Origin: Taxillus chinensis
Lineage: Eukaryota > Streptophyta > Magnoliopsida > Santalales > Loranthaceae
Length of the DNA stretch: 64,000 bases
Assembly (NCBI GenBank): GCA_023512835.1
Contig: CM042091.1
Coordinates: 46,338,284 to 46,402,283, forward strand
Direction of reading: 5' to 3'
This document shows, piece by piece, positions 25,119 to 36,153 of this stretch. Numbering within the stretch: the first letter of the stretch is position 1; each line of letters starts with the position of its first letter. The notes beneath the pieces were generated by a model. The model was given only the letters and a program-made list of their open reading frames with translations. It made no database searches and had not been told where the DNA came from. Position numbers and translations under genes: made by a program.

Positions 25119-28100
25119 CAGCCGTCACCAGTTCAATTATCAACTAATCACAGATTCTAGCAATAGTCTCATAGGGAGCTATAATCTTCACCCAATCATC
25201 AAATTATGCATCAGCAGCAACAATCACACAAGAAGCCCATAAAGCATGTATATATATGAAAAGTGTGGCGGAACACAGTCAAGGACCACGATCAATGCGA
25301 ACTTAAAGCAGAAGCAGCAAATATCCTCCCATCGTGTCACTCACAGGATTAGCACCCACAGAATTATCAACCACTGACCACAGGATTATCACCCATGGAA
25401 TTATCACCCAGCAATAGTCACGAAATGCATCAATCCAAAACACAGTATATGTATAGGCAAAACAGATTATGTCAGAAAAAAATGGTTAGGATGAACGACA
25501 GTGCAGCCGACCTGATTAAGTGTCATCATCATCAACAGTGCAGCCAACTTGGGTAATTTCGTTGATGTACCCAAATCAACTCAACGGTGCCGACAAATGC
25601 TTGGACGACGCATCTTTCCACCATCGTTCAACCCTCCTGCTGCCGAAGCCAGATGCATGACGATGTTTAGTCGCGAGGCCACGCGAGAGGTCGTCGTCGC
25701 AAGCGACCTCAGATGTGTTGACGACGTTCGATCGCGAGATGATGCCACGCGAGAAATCGATCTCAGGCGACGCCAGATTTGTCGATGTCTTCCAGCAAGG
25801 CGTCGCAGCGCAGCGCCGTCGATGTCGCGTCGTAGAGTGACGTAGCATCGCAGAGGTACGCAAAGCGATCGTTGACGGCGCTGCATCATAGCAGAGCCTA
25901 CTGGCAATCGATGGCGCGGCCGTGCGTCATGTTAGCGACCGCCGCCATGCGTCAGGTGAGCGGAGGTTGCTGCGTCACCGAGAAACCGATCGTCGAAGAT
26001 GATTGATGGCCGTTGGCGTCACCGATAAACCGACCGTCGATCGTCGAAGTCGTTTGCGAATGACAGTCAATCCTGTTTGTCAGAGGAACTGTCGCGTTGT
26101 GGCGTTGCAGAGAGCAAAGGCGCATGGCTCTTATACCATGTTAAAAGAGACTGGGAGAGAGACGTTGAAAGATTTATATTATATGATATATCACTACAGG
26201 GACAACCCCACATAACATTACAAATTTACAAGACAGATAAGGCTTAGTTTGATAAGTTCGGAAAAGTTGCTGTGCTTAAAAAAAAAATTTTAAAAATAAC
26301 TAAAATATAATTTCAAAATTACTCTAAATTTGTACTTTAAAGATGCTAAAAGATATAAATATCTTTTAATTATATTATAATTTTTAATAATTATTATTAT
26401 TAAAACCCCCCCCCCCTCTCCAGCCTCCCTCCCTCTTGTCATGGGATCAGGTTTCCTGTGCCTCTCAATCCATTGCGGCACTTAGCTTTTCTATCCACGA
26501 TCCGCTAAGTTTAGCCTTTGAGGGTTGAAGCGCACATAGACTGGTTTCGCCCTGCCACTGGGCTCATCAGGAGAACGGCTCCAGTTCCCGACCAGTTTGT
26601 GTAAGGATGGTCAAATCCCTTCTTTAACGTCAAGTCCTCGACTAGCGGCGTGCTCCCCGCATTCAACCGGGTCGGCACGTCTGAACTCCAAAGGGGTTCC
26701 ATCCGTTCTCCTCCACGAACTGCCTGGAACCTTCTCGCTGCGCACCATCTACGCTTCAACCAACCCCTTTCCTTTACATAGCACGAATACATTCCTGAAT
26801 CGTACCACTAAAAAACGTCCCGCCAGCACCACGCTGCTCGGGTCGTGACATTATTCTCCACCCAATCCTCGCAACGTCCTCGTTGCGCTTGTCGACATCG
26901 CTTTCCCGCAAGCGATGGCATCGTTACCTCGACGCCCTCCCACTCGCCCAATGTCAACAGCTTGGACATCGCTTCCCCGCAGGTTGCAACACCTTTACCA
27001 AGATGCTCGCCCACTCGCCCAATGTCCAAAGGATAGGAATCTTCCAAGATCGCTCCGACGCGCTCCTTCGTACTCTCTTGCCCAGCTCTGTATCACACTC
27101 TAGGATACTCCCACCTTGGGATCACGCTACTCGCGAGAGTGCTTGGCGAGTCTTTAGGATACGGGCCGGTTCGGCTCTGATACCACTTGTCACGGGGTCA
27201 GATTTCCTGTGCCTCTCAACCCATTGCGGCACTTAGCTTCTCTATCCACGATCCGCTAAGTTTAGCCTTTGAGGGTTGAAGTGCACGTAGACTGGTTTCG
27301 CCCTGCCACTGGGCTCAACAGGAGAACGGCTCCAGTTCCCGACCAATTTGTGTAAGGATGGCCAAATCCCTTCTTCAACGTCAAGTCCTCGACTAGCGGC
27401 GTGCTCCCCGCATTCAACCGGGTCGGCACGTCGAACTCCGAAGGGGTTCCATCCGTTCTCCTCCACGAATCGCTGGAACCTTCTCGCTGCGCACCATCTA
27501 CGCTTCAACCAACCCCTCTCCTTTACATAGCACGAATACATTTCTGAATCGTGCCACTAAAAAACGTCCCGCCAGTACCACGCTGCTCGGGTCGTGACAC
27601 TCTACAACTCCCTCCTCCTCCCAAATGTCGGGCCCCTCTGGCCAAGCCCTATCCCTGCCGCCCGCCCATCCCCCCTGCCACCCACGCCCCATCCCCGCTG
27701 CCACCCCCATCCCGCCATCTCCCTGTGTGCTCTCTCTCCCTCGCGACTAACCCACCCATCAAGATATAGCGATTTAATTTTAATATGGATAATATTATCA
27801 TTTTAATTTTTTTAAAACTGCTTCTTGAATAATCAACTTTTAGAATTAACTTTCAAATTACTTCTGCTTTTGAGAAAACAAAAACAAAAACTTATCTTAT
27901 AAGTACTTTTTTTTAATGTTATTAAATATTTTTTACTACTATTATAAAATAAACAGATGCATACTCTCAACAGTAATGTCAAACTGACCTAAAGTATATA
28001 TTAATTGTCTTTCTAATAATATTCACAATTCACAAAATGACCTAAATGATTAATGATTCAATTCACAACTTGATAGCTATAGTGGCAGAATTAATGTGGC

Positions 28101-29967
28101 ATGGTGGATCTGATAGCAGCAGCAGTGGCAGCACTATGTGAGGGGCAGGGTGGATATGAAGCAGTAATATGGATATCTTCGCTTTTCTTTTATTTTTGGT
28201 TAAAATGAAAAGTTATCGTCAAACAGAACAGAACCTTAAATAACTGAAGCTTTGACTATATGTAATATTTTCGTGGTAATCTGATCAAAAAATATAGTTA
28301 GCAATAACTATTGAGACAGCAAAGATTTTACTTACCAAGCAACAATCGGCTACTCATCCTTAGCCCAATCCTATGAAAGCATTCCCTCTCTTCCTCTGTT
28401 ATTAATTCCTGGTCTGAATCCGGTCCAGCAGGACTCCATGCAGAATTCAACTTCAACAATGCTTTTGAAGACTTTTCTATCTTCTTTTTAAGCTACAAAA
28501 CCCATCAAAACAACTCATGAAGGGAGTTGAATGATCAGATAAGATGAAGAGTAAATAAATCTTACAATGAAAAGTTTGCGTTCTTGCTTTCTTAGTTCAT
28601 TATCTAATCTTTGCTTTTTAACGTCCAAATGAACTTCAACCCCCCAAAGTCCATTTTGGTGGTTCCCATGTTTTTCATAGATATTTTGGAATTCAGAAAA
28701 AGTTCCACTTGCGCCACTATTTGCAGGTGGCCCATCAGTCACATAAAAGCTTTCATCTGCTTTGAGCCTTGTAGCTTCTTCATGGAGTTGGCATCTTTTG
28801 ATCTCCTCTTCCCTATCTTCTATTATATTCGCAACATTGCAAGGAAGGAAGTCATGGCCTCTATAAATTATTATATAGAACTTGTTTCGCAGTAACAGAA
28901 CCCCACCTGTAAGTTGCTGCATTAGAAAACACACGTGTCAACAGTAAACCATCTTCCTAAGATATTTGCTAATAAAATTATATTCCAAAATACAGAAAAT
29001 TATCAAATTAAAAAAGAAGGGGAAAAGAAGTAACATTCCAAATCAGAAGCTCTAAAAGCAATTCAATTGCTTATAGCAGCTATTTTGTCTCTAAATGTGC
29101 CACCGCATTTTTGCTTTTGCTTTTGTAAAAATTGACATTATTTACCATAATCTCGTGATACTATCAGAAAATTTGCTCTCAATAAATAATTAGTGCTTAT
29201 GGTGCGTACTCAAAAATTACTACGCTAGCTAAGATAATCATCGATTATATTCTGTTGGAAAACAAAAAAAATAAAAATAAAAAACTCCATATAAACATTA
29301 TTCATGTCACCAGCACAGGCACCTGCTTATATCAGTAATGCAGGTAAATATTGCATGAATAAATCCTGAAAAATTCCAATTCCCAACAAATGCACCTTGA
29401 GCTCACATGCCATTTGCTCATTCTTAACATCTGGAATTCCCCATTTCACTGCAATCTTTGCAACATGACATTTCTCCCATAATTTTAGTATAGCCACAGC
29501 TAAGCCTTGCAGTTTCCTGTTTCTCCCTGCACCATATTAAAGGAAATATACAAATTTGACTTAATTGAATTATTTTATAAAATTGCAAATGGACTAATGT
29601 TCAACAGATGTGTTGGGACATTTGATGTGTCAACCTCAATACAAAATAAAAAATCTAAACGTTCCACCATTTGTGCCAAAGATACCAAAATGGTGCAAAA
29701 TTGTGGAATGTGCATTGTTCAAACAAAATAACTAGGAATTTGAATACTGTTAGGCTTTGTGTGACAAATACTTCATACTTTGAAAATGCTGCCAGAACAT
29801 GAATGAACCTAAAAGAAAATTATTGATATAAAAGATTTGGCAGCATGCTCACCACCAACTCAACAGATTTATTAGTTACTAATCACAATTGGATGCTCCA
29901 GTGGTTCTGACTTCTGAGGACGATTAAACCCAACCCCCCCCCCCCCCCCCAAACACACTCTCTCTCC

Positions 29968-30001
<34 letters not shown>

Positions 30002-33000
30002 TTATATATTTATATAAAGGTAACATGCTTAGATTTCAATGATATGGAGAGATATTTAATTAAGGTTGTGATTTGCCTTTTTCCAACTACAAATAGCTGT
30101 TGGAGGCTTCTCACCTTAACCAGTGTCCTTTAACATTGCTAATGCCAGGACAACACATCACCCAAGTGAAATTAAATACAAATAAATAAATGGATAAATT
30201 AGATTTTTTTTTTTTTTAAACTTCCATTTCAGACTTATCTTCTAGTTACTGATGAAAAATAATTTTTAAAATGTGTGTTAACTTAAGTTGCTAACTCTCT
30301 TATTGAACTTAACCTTTAGTAAAGCTACATTTTCCTCGTTCCTTTGGTTTATCTTATAATAACAGCCCATTCCTGTATTAAAATTTTTATAACGTGTAAC
30401 GCCTTAGTAACAAAGTGCGAGTCCATTACCAAGAACAAAATGTGTTGGTAGAGGACGAGCAAGCTTCCTGAAATAAGTCAGTTCATCATCGTTCAACTTT
30501 GATTTAGCATGAGGTGGACAAAGCCTAAAAGGAGGCCTAAACTCAGGAACCACCTCTGGAAGAAGGTCTGCATCTACTGGCAATGGCTTTGGCCTCCACC
30601 AATCAATGAAGCGGGGTCCAAGGCCATCCAATAATCTATCAGCTTCTCTCTCGTACAGCGATCCACATGCTGATTGCATACTTTTCTCTGTAGGTAGCAA
30701 GGATTTTTCTCTCTTGCCTCTGCTCATATCCACATAACTTCCGCCATCAGTGATTGTAATATTATCATCTAACTTTTGGTGCCCAAGTCTAAGGAAAGAA
30801 GCTTGTTTATTGGAAGTTTTTGAAGCTGACTGATAACTGCAACCTCTATAGACAACAAGAGCATCTTTCTTCTTCCACACAACTAACCCTCCAGTCTTGA
30901 TCTGTCATCAGTGTAATGGTCAAGAAAACATACAATTAAAAGGGAAGGAGAAAAGTAATAAATAGATGTTAATGGTATCTCCCAATGTGCATATTTCAAA
31001 CCAACTAAAATAGGACTCTAAAGGCCACTTGTTAAAACTAAGTTTTGATCACTTAATCAAACTTTTTTTAAAATTAATCAATACAGGATTAAGAGCACAA
31101 GCATTAGATTCACCAAATATCTTTTAAATTATACATACACGGGCAAATATCAACTACATATGGTTATAAAATGTCTTCGAAGTCCATGTTTTATTCAACA
31201 ACTTTTTCAAATCCTATTACATTGATTCACTAAATTTGATGAACCCAATGTCAGGAGGCAAAATCCATGCTTTAAAACATGCATTATGTGTAATGGCAAA
31301 ATTCAATACTCTAGTTACAAAACTAAAATGATAATACCCATGGATACAATATGGAGAAGATGGAGCATCATTTGGCCAGGTGGAAGCGTGTTTACCCCTC
31401 CAAAGGGGGTCGGCTTACTTTGATTAGGAGTAATCTTTTCAACTTGCCGACCTACTACTTCTCTTTTTCCTATTTCCGTGACCATGGCTTCTCGGCTTGA
31501 GCAAATTCAAAGGAATTTCCTTTGGGGTTTTGATGTGAATGTGCCTAAAATTCATCGGGTTAAATGGGATAAAGTATGCAACCCTCTTTCATATAGCAGT
31601 TTGCCCATTAAGAAGTTGTGTAGATTTGATATTTCTCTTCATAAGAAATGATTATGATGGTTTGTGATGGAATGGGAGGGCTTATGGCAGAAAGTGATTG
31701 TGGTGAAGCATGGAGTCACCGGCGGGAAATGGATCTCCTTGATGCCTTGCAAACCTCATGACATGGGGTTATAGAAATTCATCCACTCGTAGTGAGACTC
31801 TTTCTCTCGTTTCGTGGTATTTGAATTGGGAGATGGTTTTTTCATTCGCTTGTGGGATGATGCTTGGTATATGGAGTCTCCTTTGAAGCTCCTTTACCTA
31901 GAACTTTGTCAGATTGCTTGTTTTCCTGATGCTTTTGTAACTAACTCTCATTGTATGTGGGATTCTACAATGCAGTGGGATGTGTTGTCTTCTCAGGCTC
32001 CTTAGGATTGGGAATTAAAAGCTGTTTATTCTTTTTTTGACATATTGTATTTAGTTTCTCCCACGAAAAATACTTTAGATACAATGTGTTGGCGACCAAA
32101 TCAGAAGAAATGCTACCAAGTCAAGCTCTTTTACTCTATCCTTACCCCTGCCGTGCCGGTAAGCTTTCCTTGAAAGAGTCTGTGGTAGGCATAGGTGTCG
32201 TCTAGAGTTACATTCTTTGCTTGAACAATGGTACATGAAAAGATTTTAATTATTGCTGCTGATAATTTGCGGTGTCATGATTTCGTTATTGTTAGCAGGT
32301 GTTCTATGTGTTCGACGGAGTCCATGGACCATATTTTACTATACTACAAGTTGTGAGATATGGTCAGAGGCTTGTTTGGCTTTCCTTTAGTGATGCCTTT
32401 ATCTCTTAGTGTATTGTTATCTTGTTGGATAGGGGGAGTGGGGCAGCATTTGATGATTTGGCGATTTGACAGCATGTCCATCATTGCATTATTTGAAATA
32501 TTTGACAAGAGCAAAATGCAAGTGTTTGATAATAGAGAGTGTTCGGTTGTGGAGCTTCAATTTATTTATTTTCGATGTTTGAGGGAGTGAATGTTTACTA
32601 TGGGAATGTACAGTTTTTTCTTCATTTGTGGTGTTATTAATGGGTGCTTATTTTGAACTTGCTGTTGTATATATGTTTTTTGCGCACTCCATGTGTGCTT
32701 TCTCTTTCTAATAAAATTTTTTATTTATAAAAAACAATATAAAAATTCCATCTACAAAAATCCTAAAAAATAAACAATAAGTTCTTTCATCTCTGGAAAA
32801 GATCACAAATTCCAGATCAAGATCAAATACAAGCCATGTTACTTTACTTTTGACAAAAACAATTTTTTTAAACCAACACCTAATTTCTCATAGTGCATGT
32901 TGAGCCCTTGGGTAATAATTGTTGGTAGCCTAAGCAGAAGCTTAAAGGGACAAGAAATGAAGCTAACTTTAAGATGTGAGAATGCAAACACCATTAACTA

Positions 33001-36000
33001 GAGTCAGACATACAAGCCTTCAGTGATGAAATCTCCGTGGTACAGTTCAAGATATGAGGTCACACAGCCTAAAGGGTGTTTCATTTTGAAGTTTCATTGC
33101 ACATCCAAGGAGAGTAAGTGAGAACAAACTAAAGGTGTAGGGGATCCGATATTATTTTTGTTATTGCTATTATTCTTCAAGATTTATATGTGCCCCTAGA
33201 TGGTCAACGACCAAGTTGCGCACAATGCAATTTTTCAGTTGTTTTTGTATGAGTTGTAGCATAGGCTATTTTAATAATTTGACTACTCTAAGATAGGGGA
33301 ATTCTTTAAAGCTTCAATATTCAATATAAAAGTGGAGTATTTTGAAATTTCACTACAACAAAATCTCCAAACATTCAAAGATTGGAAATTATGAGTCAAT
33401 TGCTTCAAGGATAACTGTTCAAAAAGATCAAGGGTTTGTGAAGCATCTTGTTAGTGGTAATAGGGAATATTAGTAAAGTATATTTGGAAGGCCAAGACTC
33501 CCACTAAGTTATGTTTTTTTTTGCTTGGGAGGCAACTTGAGGTAACGTTCTTATCACGGGCTAGATCCAGCATGGCTTTTCCTTAGTGAGCCATTGCCCT
33601 TTGTGTAAGTGTGCTGGGGAACACATCGATCATCTCCTCCTCCATTGTTTGTGGGTGACTCAGACTTAGTGTTTTATTTTTGCCATTCTTGATCTCCAAT
33701 GGGTGCCAAGAAGCCACATCGGACCAAAGCTGGTGACTTGGGGTGGACTTACGGGAAATGGCAAAGTGCCAGGTCTATTGAGTGCCATTTCGCTTGCTTT
33801 TCTTTTTTTTTTTTTTTTTGAATTTTTTGGAAGAAGCACAGTTGTCATGTGTTTGAGAATGTGGAGTGCTGTCCTCAACGCTTGATTGGCAAATTGTGGG
33901 ATTCACTGTTGGATTTAGCACTTTGTTGTAAAGTCCCATGTAACGCAATTGACTTTGATATGTTGCATGACTGTCGGCTTTTCTAATGCGCCATCACCTC
34001 TTTGGTGGCTTTCTTAATAAACGAACTTTTTACTATAAGAAAAGAGTTTTGGGAGCATCTGAAGACCACTCGATCAACAATGTCTATTTTTGATTATTGG
34101 TGCATGAGCAAGAGAGATTCCTCAAGGCATTCACTATGAAAGTAAAGTTTTTGTTTGAGAGAGAGAGAGAGAGAGAAATGAACCATGGCTTTTAAGTTGT
34201 ATGAAAAATAAGTGTTGCTTTTATTTTGTTTGAAAGTATGAGTAATGAACTTGTATGACATTTTATTCAGTATGGATTTGGGACTACTACTTATTAAGAA
34301 TGGCTCTAATGTTAGCAATCGTATTGACAGGAATATGTTTGATTCAACATTGCACTTAAGCCTCACGACTCCTTGGTGCATTGGGAGCACCTACACTTAT
34401 AAAAGCTATGTTGTTTTACTTGCCGCTTTTTGAATTTTGATATGGGCTCTCAAATAAGGCATCAGCTGAGCAGTTGTGATATTTTTATTGATTTGTGCAT
34501 TCTTGACTGATTGGTGCCATTGTATTGGCAGGATACATACATGCTTGCTTGACCCAGTTCGTGTAGGCTGTATGTATAGTCAGTTGCGGGATGACTGAAA
34601 ATCATTTGGTTTATATTTCACTTACTGTTGCTCATAAATTTCTTTATGGAAGTGACTACTTGCTAAGAGCCGTGTATACAGGTGCATGTGGTGTATTGAG
34701 GAATATTAGTTGGCTGAATAAGAAGCTAGTCTTGTTCAGCAATGAATTCATGTGAAGGGCCAAAAGCCAGGAGGGAATTGAACAAGTACCAGGATTACAT
34801 TGGAAGTTGTCACAGCTGATCTTTCATTGTCATATCACCTCTCTGTTATGATAGGATATCTAGATTGAGGCATTGTTGTATTATATGTTCTCCAACCCAC
34901 GGAATCATTTGCAATTTAGCTGCTCGTCAGGGGACAAATAGTTTTTCAACAAGGTCAGATAAAGCAAATTCCCTGCCTATCGGTTACATTAATATTCAGT
35001 ACTAAAATTGGATTCGCTAAGCTCCCCATACTGATTCATCAACCAAACCCCCTCCTCCCGGCCCTAATCTCAGTGTCAGTGAACATAGAAAGAAGTTTGA
35101 AGTCAATGCAATGGAAGACATTCATAACCCAGACAGACCAAAGGAAATAAAATCCTCAAATTCTTTCTTTTGTCCAACTAATCAAAATTCAATATCAACA
35201 TAAGTATATATATAATTTGGAAATAGGGGTGAGTTATACCACCAAACCTCAACAATTTCATGAGCTCTGATCATATTCCAGCACAATGGCACATCAAACT
35301 TCAGCATGGCGAGCTCATTCCTCCTCCAAATCAGATGAACTTCATCCACAACAGCCTGAGTCACCCCAGCTTTCTTCACCTTCACCCATTTTCTCATCCT
35401 TTTTGCTTCACCCCTCAACCTTTCAAGCGACTCTCCATCAAGAGCCACTTCAGCCGCCGTCAACATCTTATCCTTCTTCCTCTTCTCCCTCTGGAAAACC
35501 ATCCCCTCTGCTTTCGACCACGGCATTTTCCCGCCAACCTCTGATTCTCCATCTCCCCCGTACAGCCCTGGTGCCAATCCTAAATCAGATTGTCCTACGT
35601 GTTTCTGGGTGTCCACTGAACTCTTCTGATTCGCCTCCTGAAGCCTTGCAATCCTCCGAACAATGCCTTTCATTGCCTTCTTCCCTCTCACGCCACTGAC
35701 CTTATCTGTCAGTGCCCGATCCCCGCCAGAGCCGCTAGAATCCGAGTTTATTTTCTTTTCACTTGGTTTAGACTTGGATTTGGAGGGAACTGAGACCTGA
35801 TCGGGCTGAATGGAACCAGAAACATCCTTCCTTATCCATGGAGGAGTTGTGGACATATTAAGGGCAGGTTTAGAATTAGAATTGGAATTGGAATTGGAAT
35901 TGGGTAGTCTGATGGGCCCTTCTGAATAGAACGAGAAATCCAAAGTGTGGTTTACGGTGGGAGTGGTGGTGATGGTAGCAGAGTGAAGAGGGAGAAGGGT

Positions 36001-36153
36001 TTTGGGGGGGTCAGTGGAATCGTTTGGGGTAAGGTTTAACAAAGAAGGTTTTGGTTTTTTTGGCTTTGGGTTAGAGATGGAACAAGATATGGGAATGTAA
36101 CGTAAAGGGTCTGCGAGAGATGGGAGAGAGGAGAGAAGCAAAGTGACGGACAT
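17866..36153 (-). CDS. CRS1: Chloroplast group II intron splicing factor CRS1, three CRM domains
   Basis: Eight exons were assembled by hand: 36153-35248, 30901-30430, 29526-29396, 28916-28566, 28492-28336, 18573-18281, 18191-18132 and 17925-17866. All joins are GT-AG and keep frame, giving 809 residues (Arabidopsis CRS1 is somewhat shorter, from memory). The N-terminus is serine-, threonine- and proline-rich without early acidic residues, as in a plastid transit peptide. CRM domain 1 spans exons 1-2 ('[13 protein letters not shown]' to '[19 protein letters not shown]'). Domain 2 spans exons 2-4, with a 'GRNRKLQG' loop and '[19 protein letters not shown]'. Domain 3 spans exons 5-6, with the GxxG loop 'GRRG'. 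In the family, CRS1 binds and folds the atpF group II intron in chloroplasts. The tail in exons 7-8 ('[10 protein letters not shown]') favours CRS1 over CFM3. Intron 5 is about 9.8 kb and full of transposons. The last exon is the least certain. Confidence 0.92.
19490..20160 (+). mobile_element. RTE-type LINE relic (reverse transcriptase C-terminal part)
   Basis: In shifting frames the + strand encodes recognisable pieces of plant RTE-like reverse transcriptase: '[10 protein letters not shown]' (an F-A-N-D version of the catalytic YADD-like box), '[12 protein letters not shown]', a glycine-tryptophan 'GWL' block and a 'RHVIGVAP' to 'WFGHLKR' region near the C-terminus. Many stops and frameshifts make it inactive. 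It lies in CRS1 intron 5, antisense to the gene. Confidence 0.75.
21144..21268 (-). repeat. Copia 3' LTR (125 bp)
   Basis: A very short LTR matching the split right-hand copy over its whole length, including the 'GTATATATTAATTG' segment now separated by about 1.75 kb on the right. The outer end is canonical (TGTTAA on the + strand). The inner end reads TA rather than TG in both copies. Confidence 0.85.
22584..23533. mobile_element. Non-autonomous hAT-type element inside Copia reverse transcriptase
   Basis: A 950-bp insertion is flanked by perfect 8-bp duplications CAACACTG (22576-22583 and 23534-23541). Its terminal inverted repeats are CAAGGTTCAAAAATACGG on the left and CATCGTTCGAAAATACGG (complement) on the right. 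Both ends carry multiple subterminal GAGGCG / CGCCTC motifs, as hAT transposase-binding regions often do. Removing it restores the Copia reverse-transcriptase reading across the site. The centre is AT-rich on one side and a GC-rich, CGACG-repetitive block on the other. The small frames inside show no transposase. Confidence 0.88.
25085..25116. repeat. (AT)n microsatellite
   Basis: About sixteen uninterrupted AT dinucleotides in the leader/gag part of the decayed Copia element. Confidence 0.95.
26437..26850 (-). repeat. Left (3') LTR of the small retroelement
   Basis: Starts TGTCATGGG and ends GTCGTGACA on the + strand. Nearly identical to 27188-27599 apart from scattered substitutions and short indels. 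Confidence 0.88.
27188..27599 (-). repeat. Right (5') LTR of the small retroelement
   Basis: Starts TGTCACGGGG and ends GTCGTGACA on the + strand. The tRNA primer-binding sequence is adjacent on its inner side. Confidence 0.88.
29933..30010. repeat. Poly-C, (CT)n and (AT)n compound simple repeat
   Basis: A run of about 17 C is followed by CA/CT-rich DNA, a (CT)n run and a (TA)n run, in CRS1 intron 2. Confidence 0.9.
31350..32755 (+). mobile_element. L1-type LINE fragment, 5'-truncated
   Basis: The + strand, with frameshifts, encodes the C-terminal part of an L1-type polyprotein: '[17 protein letters not shown]', 'LPTYYFSF', 'NFLWGFD', 'VNWDK'-like 'VKWDKVCNP' and a zinc-binding '[14 protein letters not shown]' segment. 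It ends with a T-rich 3' tail and short A-rich stretch near 32740. It is antisense to CRS1, within its intron 1. Stops and frameshifts make it inactive. Confidence 0.8.
33540..34040 (+). mobile_element. L1-type LINE 3'-end fragment
   Basis: It encodes a degraded zinc-binding '[16 protein letters not shown]' region and the downstream segment around '[17 protein letters not shown]', then a 3' UTR ending near 'TTTCTTAATAAACGA'. A related fragment lies at 43380-43570 and another at 63560-63935. Located in CRS1 intron 1. Confidence 0.65.
34159..34176. repeat. (GA)n microsatellite
   Basis: About nine GA dinucleotides within CRS1 intron 1. Confidence 0.9.

Larger units (their letters stand above)
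26437..27599 (-). mobile_element. Small non-autonomous LTR retroelement (TRIM/LARD-like)
   Basis: Two LTRs of 414 and 412 bp (26437-26850 and 27188-27599), both TG...CA, enclose only 337 bp. The primer site TGGTATCAGAGCC (complement of 27173-27185) lies 2 bases inside the right LTR, so the element reads on the - strand. A purine-rich GGGTGGAGAATAA tract abuts the left LTR. CTCT occurs on both outer sides as a probable 4-bp target duplication. The internal part holds two diverged copies of a roughly 80-bp unit with GACATTGGGCGAGTGG and GCGATGTC. It has no gag or pol and must be mobilised by other elements. The LTRs differ at a modest number of positions, so the insertion is fairly recent. Confidence 0.85.
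26241..27989. mobile_element. Tourist-like (PIF/Harbinger) element carrying a nested LTR element
   Basis: Terminal inverted repeats GGCTTAGTTTGATA (left) and GGTCAGTTTGACA (right, complement) are flanked by the 3-bp duplication TAA (26238-26240 and 27990-27992), as expected for the Tourist/PIF group. Excising it rejoins the two halves of the Copia 5' LTR, which confirms the boundaries. The body is AT-rich near the ends and C-rich next to the nested element. No transposase frame is visible. Confidence 0.7.
21144..28018 (-). mobile_element. Ty1/Copia retrotransposon, decayed, with nested insertions
   Basis: The element is read on the - strand. The 5-bp target duplication ATATT lies at 21139-21143 and 28019-28023. 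The 3' LTR is 21144-21268. The 5' LTR is 26139-26240 plus about 27993-28018, split by a later insertion. The primer site TGGTATAAGAGCC (complement of 26126-26138), like the initiator-Met tRNA site, abuts the 5' LTR, and the polypurine tract TTTGAGGTGGAA abuts the 3' LTR. Pol remnants follow Copia order: protease '[12 protein letters not shown]' (24921-24733), pre-integrase '[12 protein letters not shown]' (24646-24281), integrase '[10 protein letters not shown]' (about 23990), reverse transcriptase with 'YADDIVI' (22361-22068) and RNase H '[10 protein letters not shown]' (21895-21617). Multiple stops and a 950-bp insertion inactivate it. It sits in CRS1 intron 5, in the sense orientation. Confidence 0.92.

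Noticed and set aside
25549..25907. Three overlapping frames in a GC-rich patch
   Set aside because: They lie in the leader/gag part of the decayed Copia, are open in several frames because of composition, and show no gag motif.
26437..27599. Cassandra-type element (LTR carrying 5S rRNA promoter)
   Set aside because: Neither the 414-bp LTRs nor the 175-bp TRIM LTRs contain 5S rRNA box A or box C sequence.
35260..35699. Frames antisense to CRS1 exon 1
   Set aside because: They are mirror frames of a real coding exon whose protein is clearly recognised.
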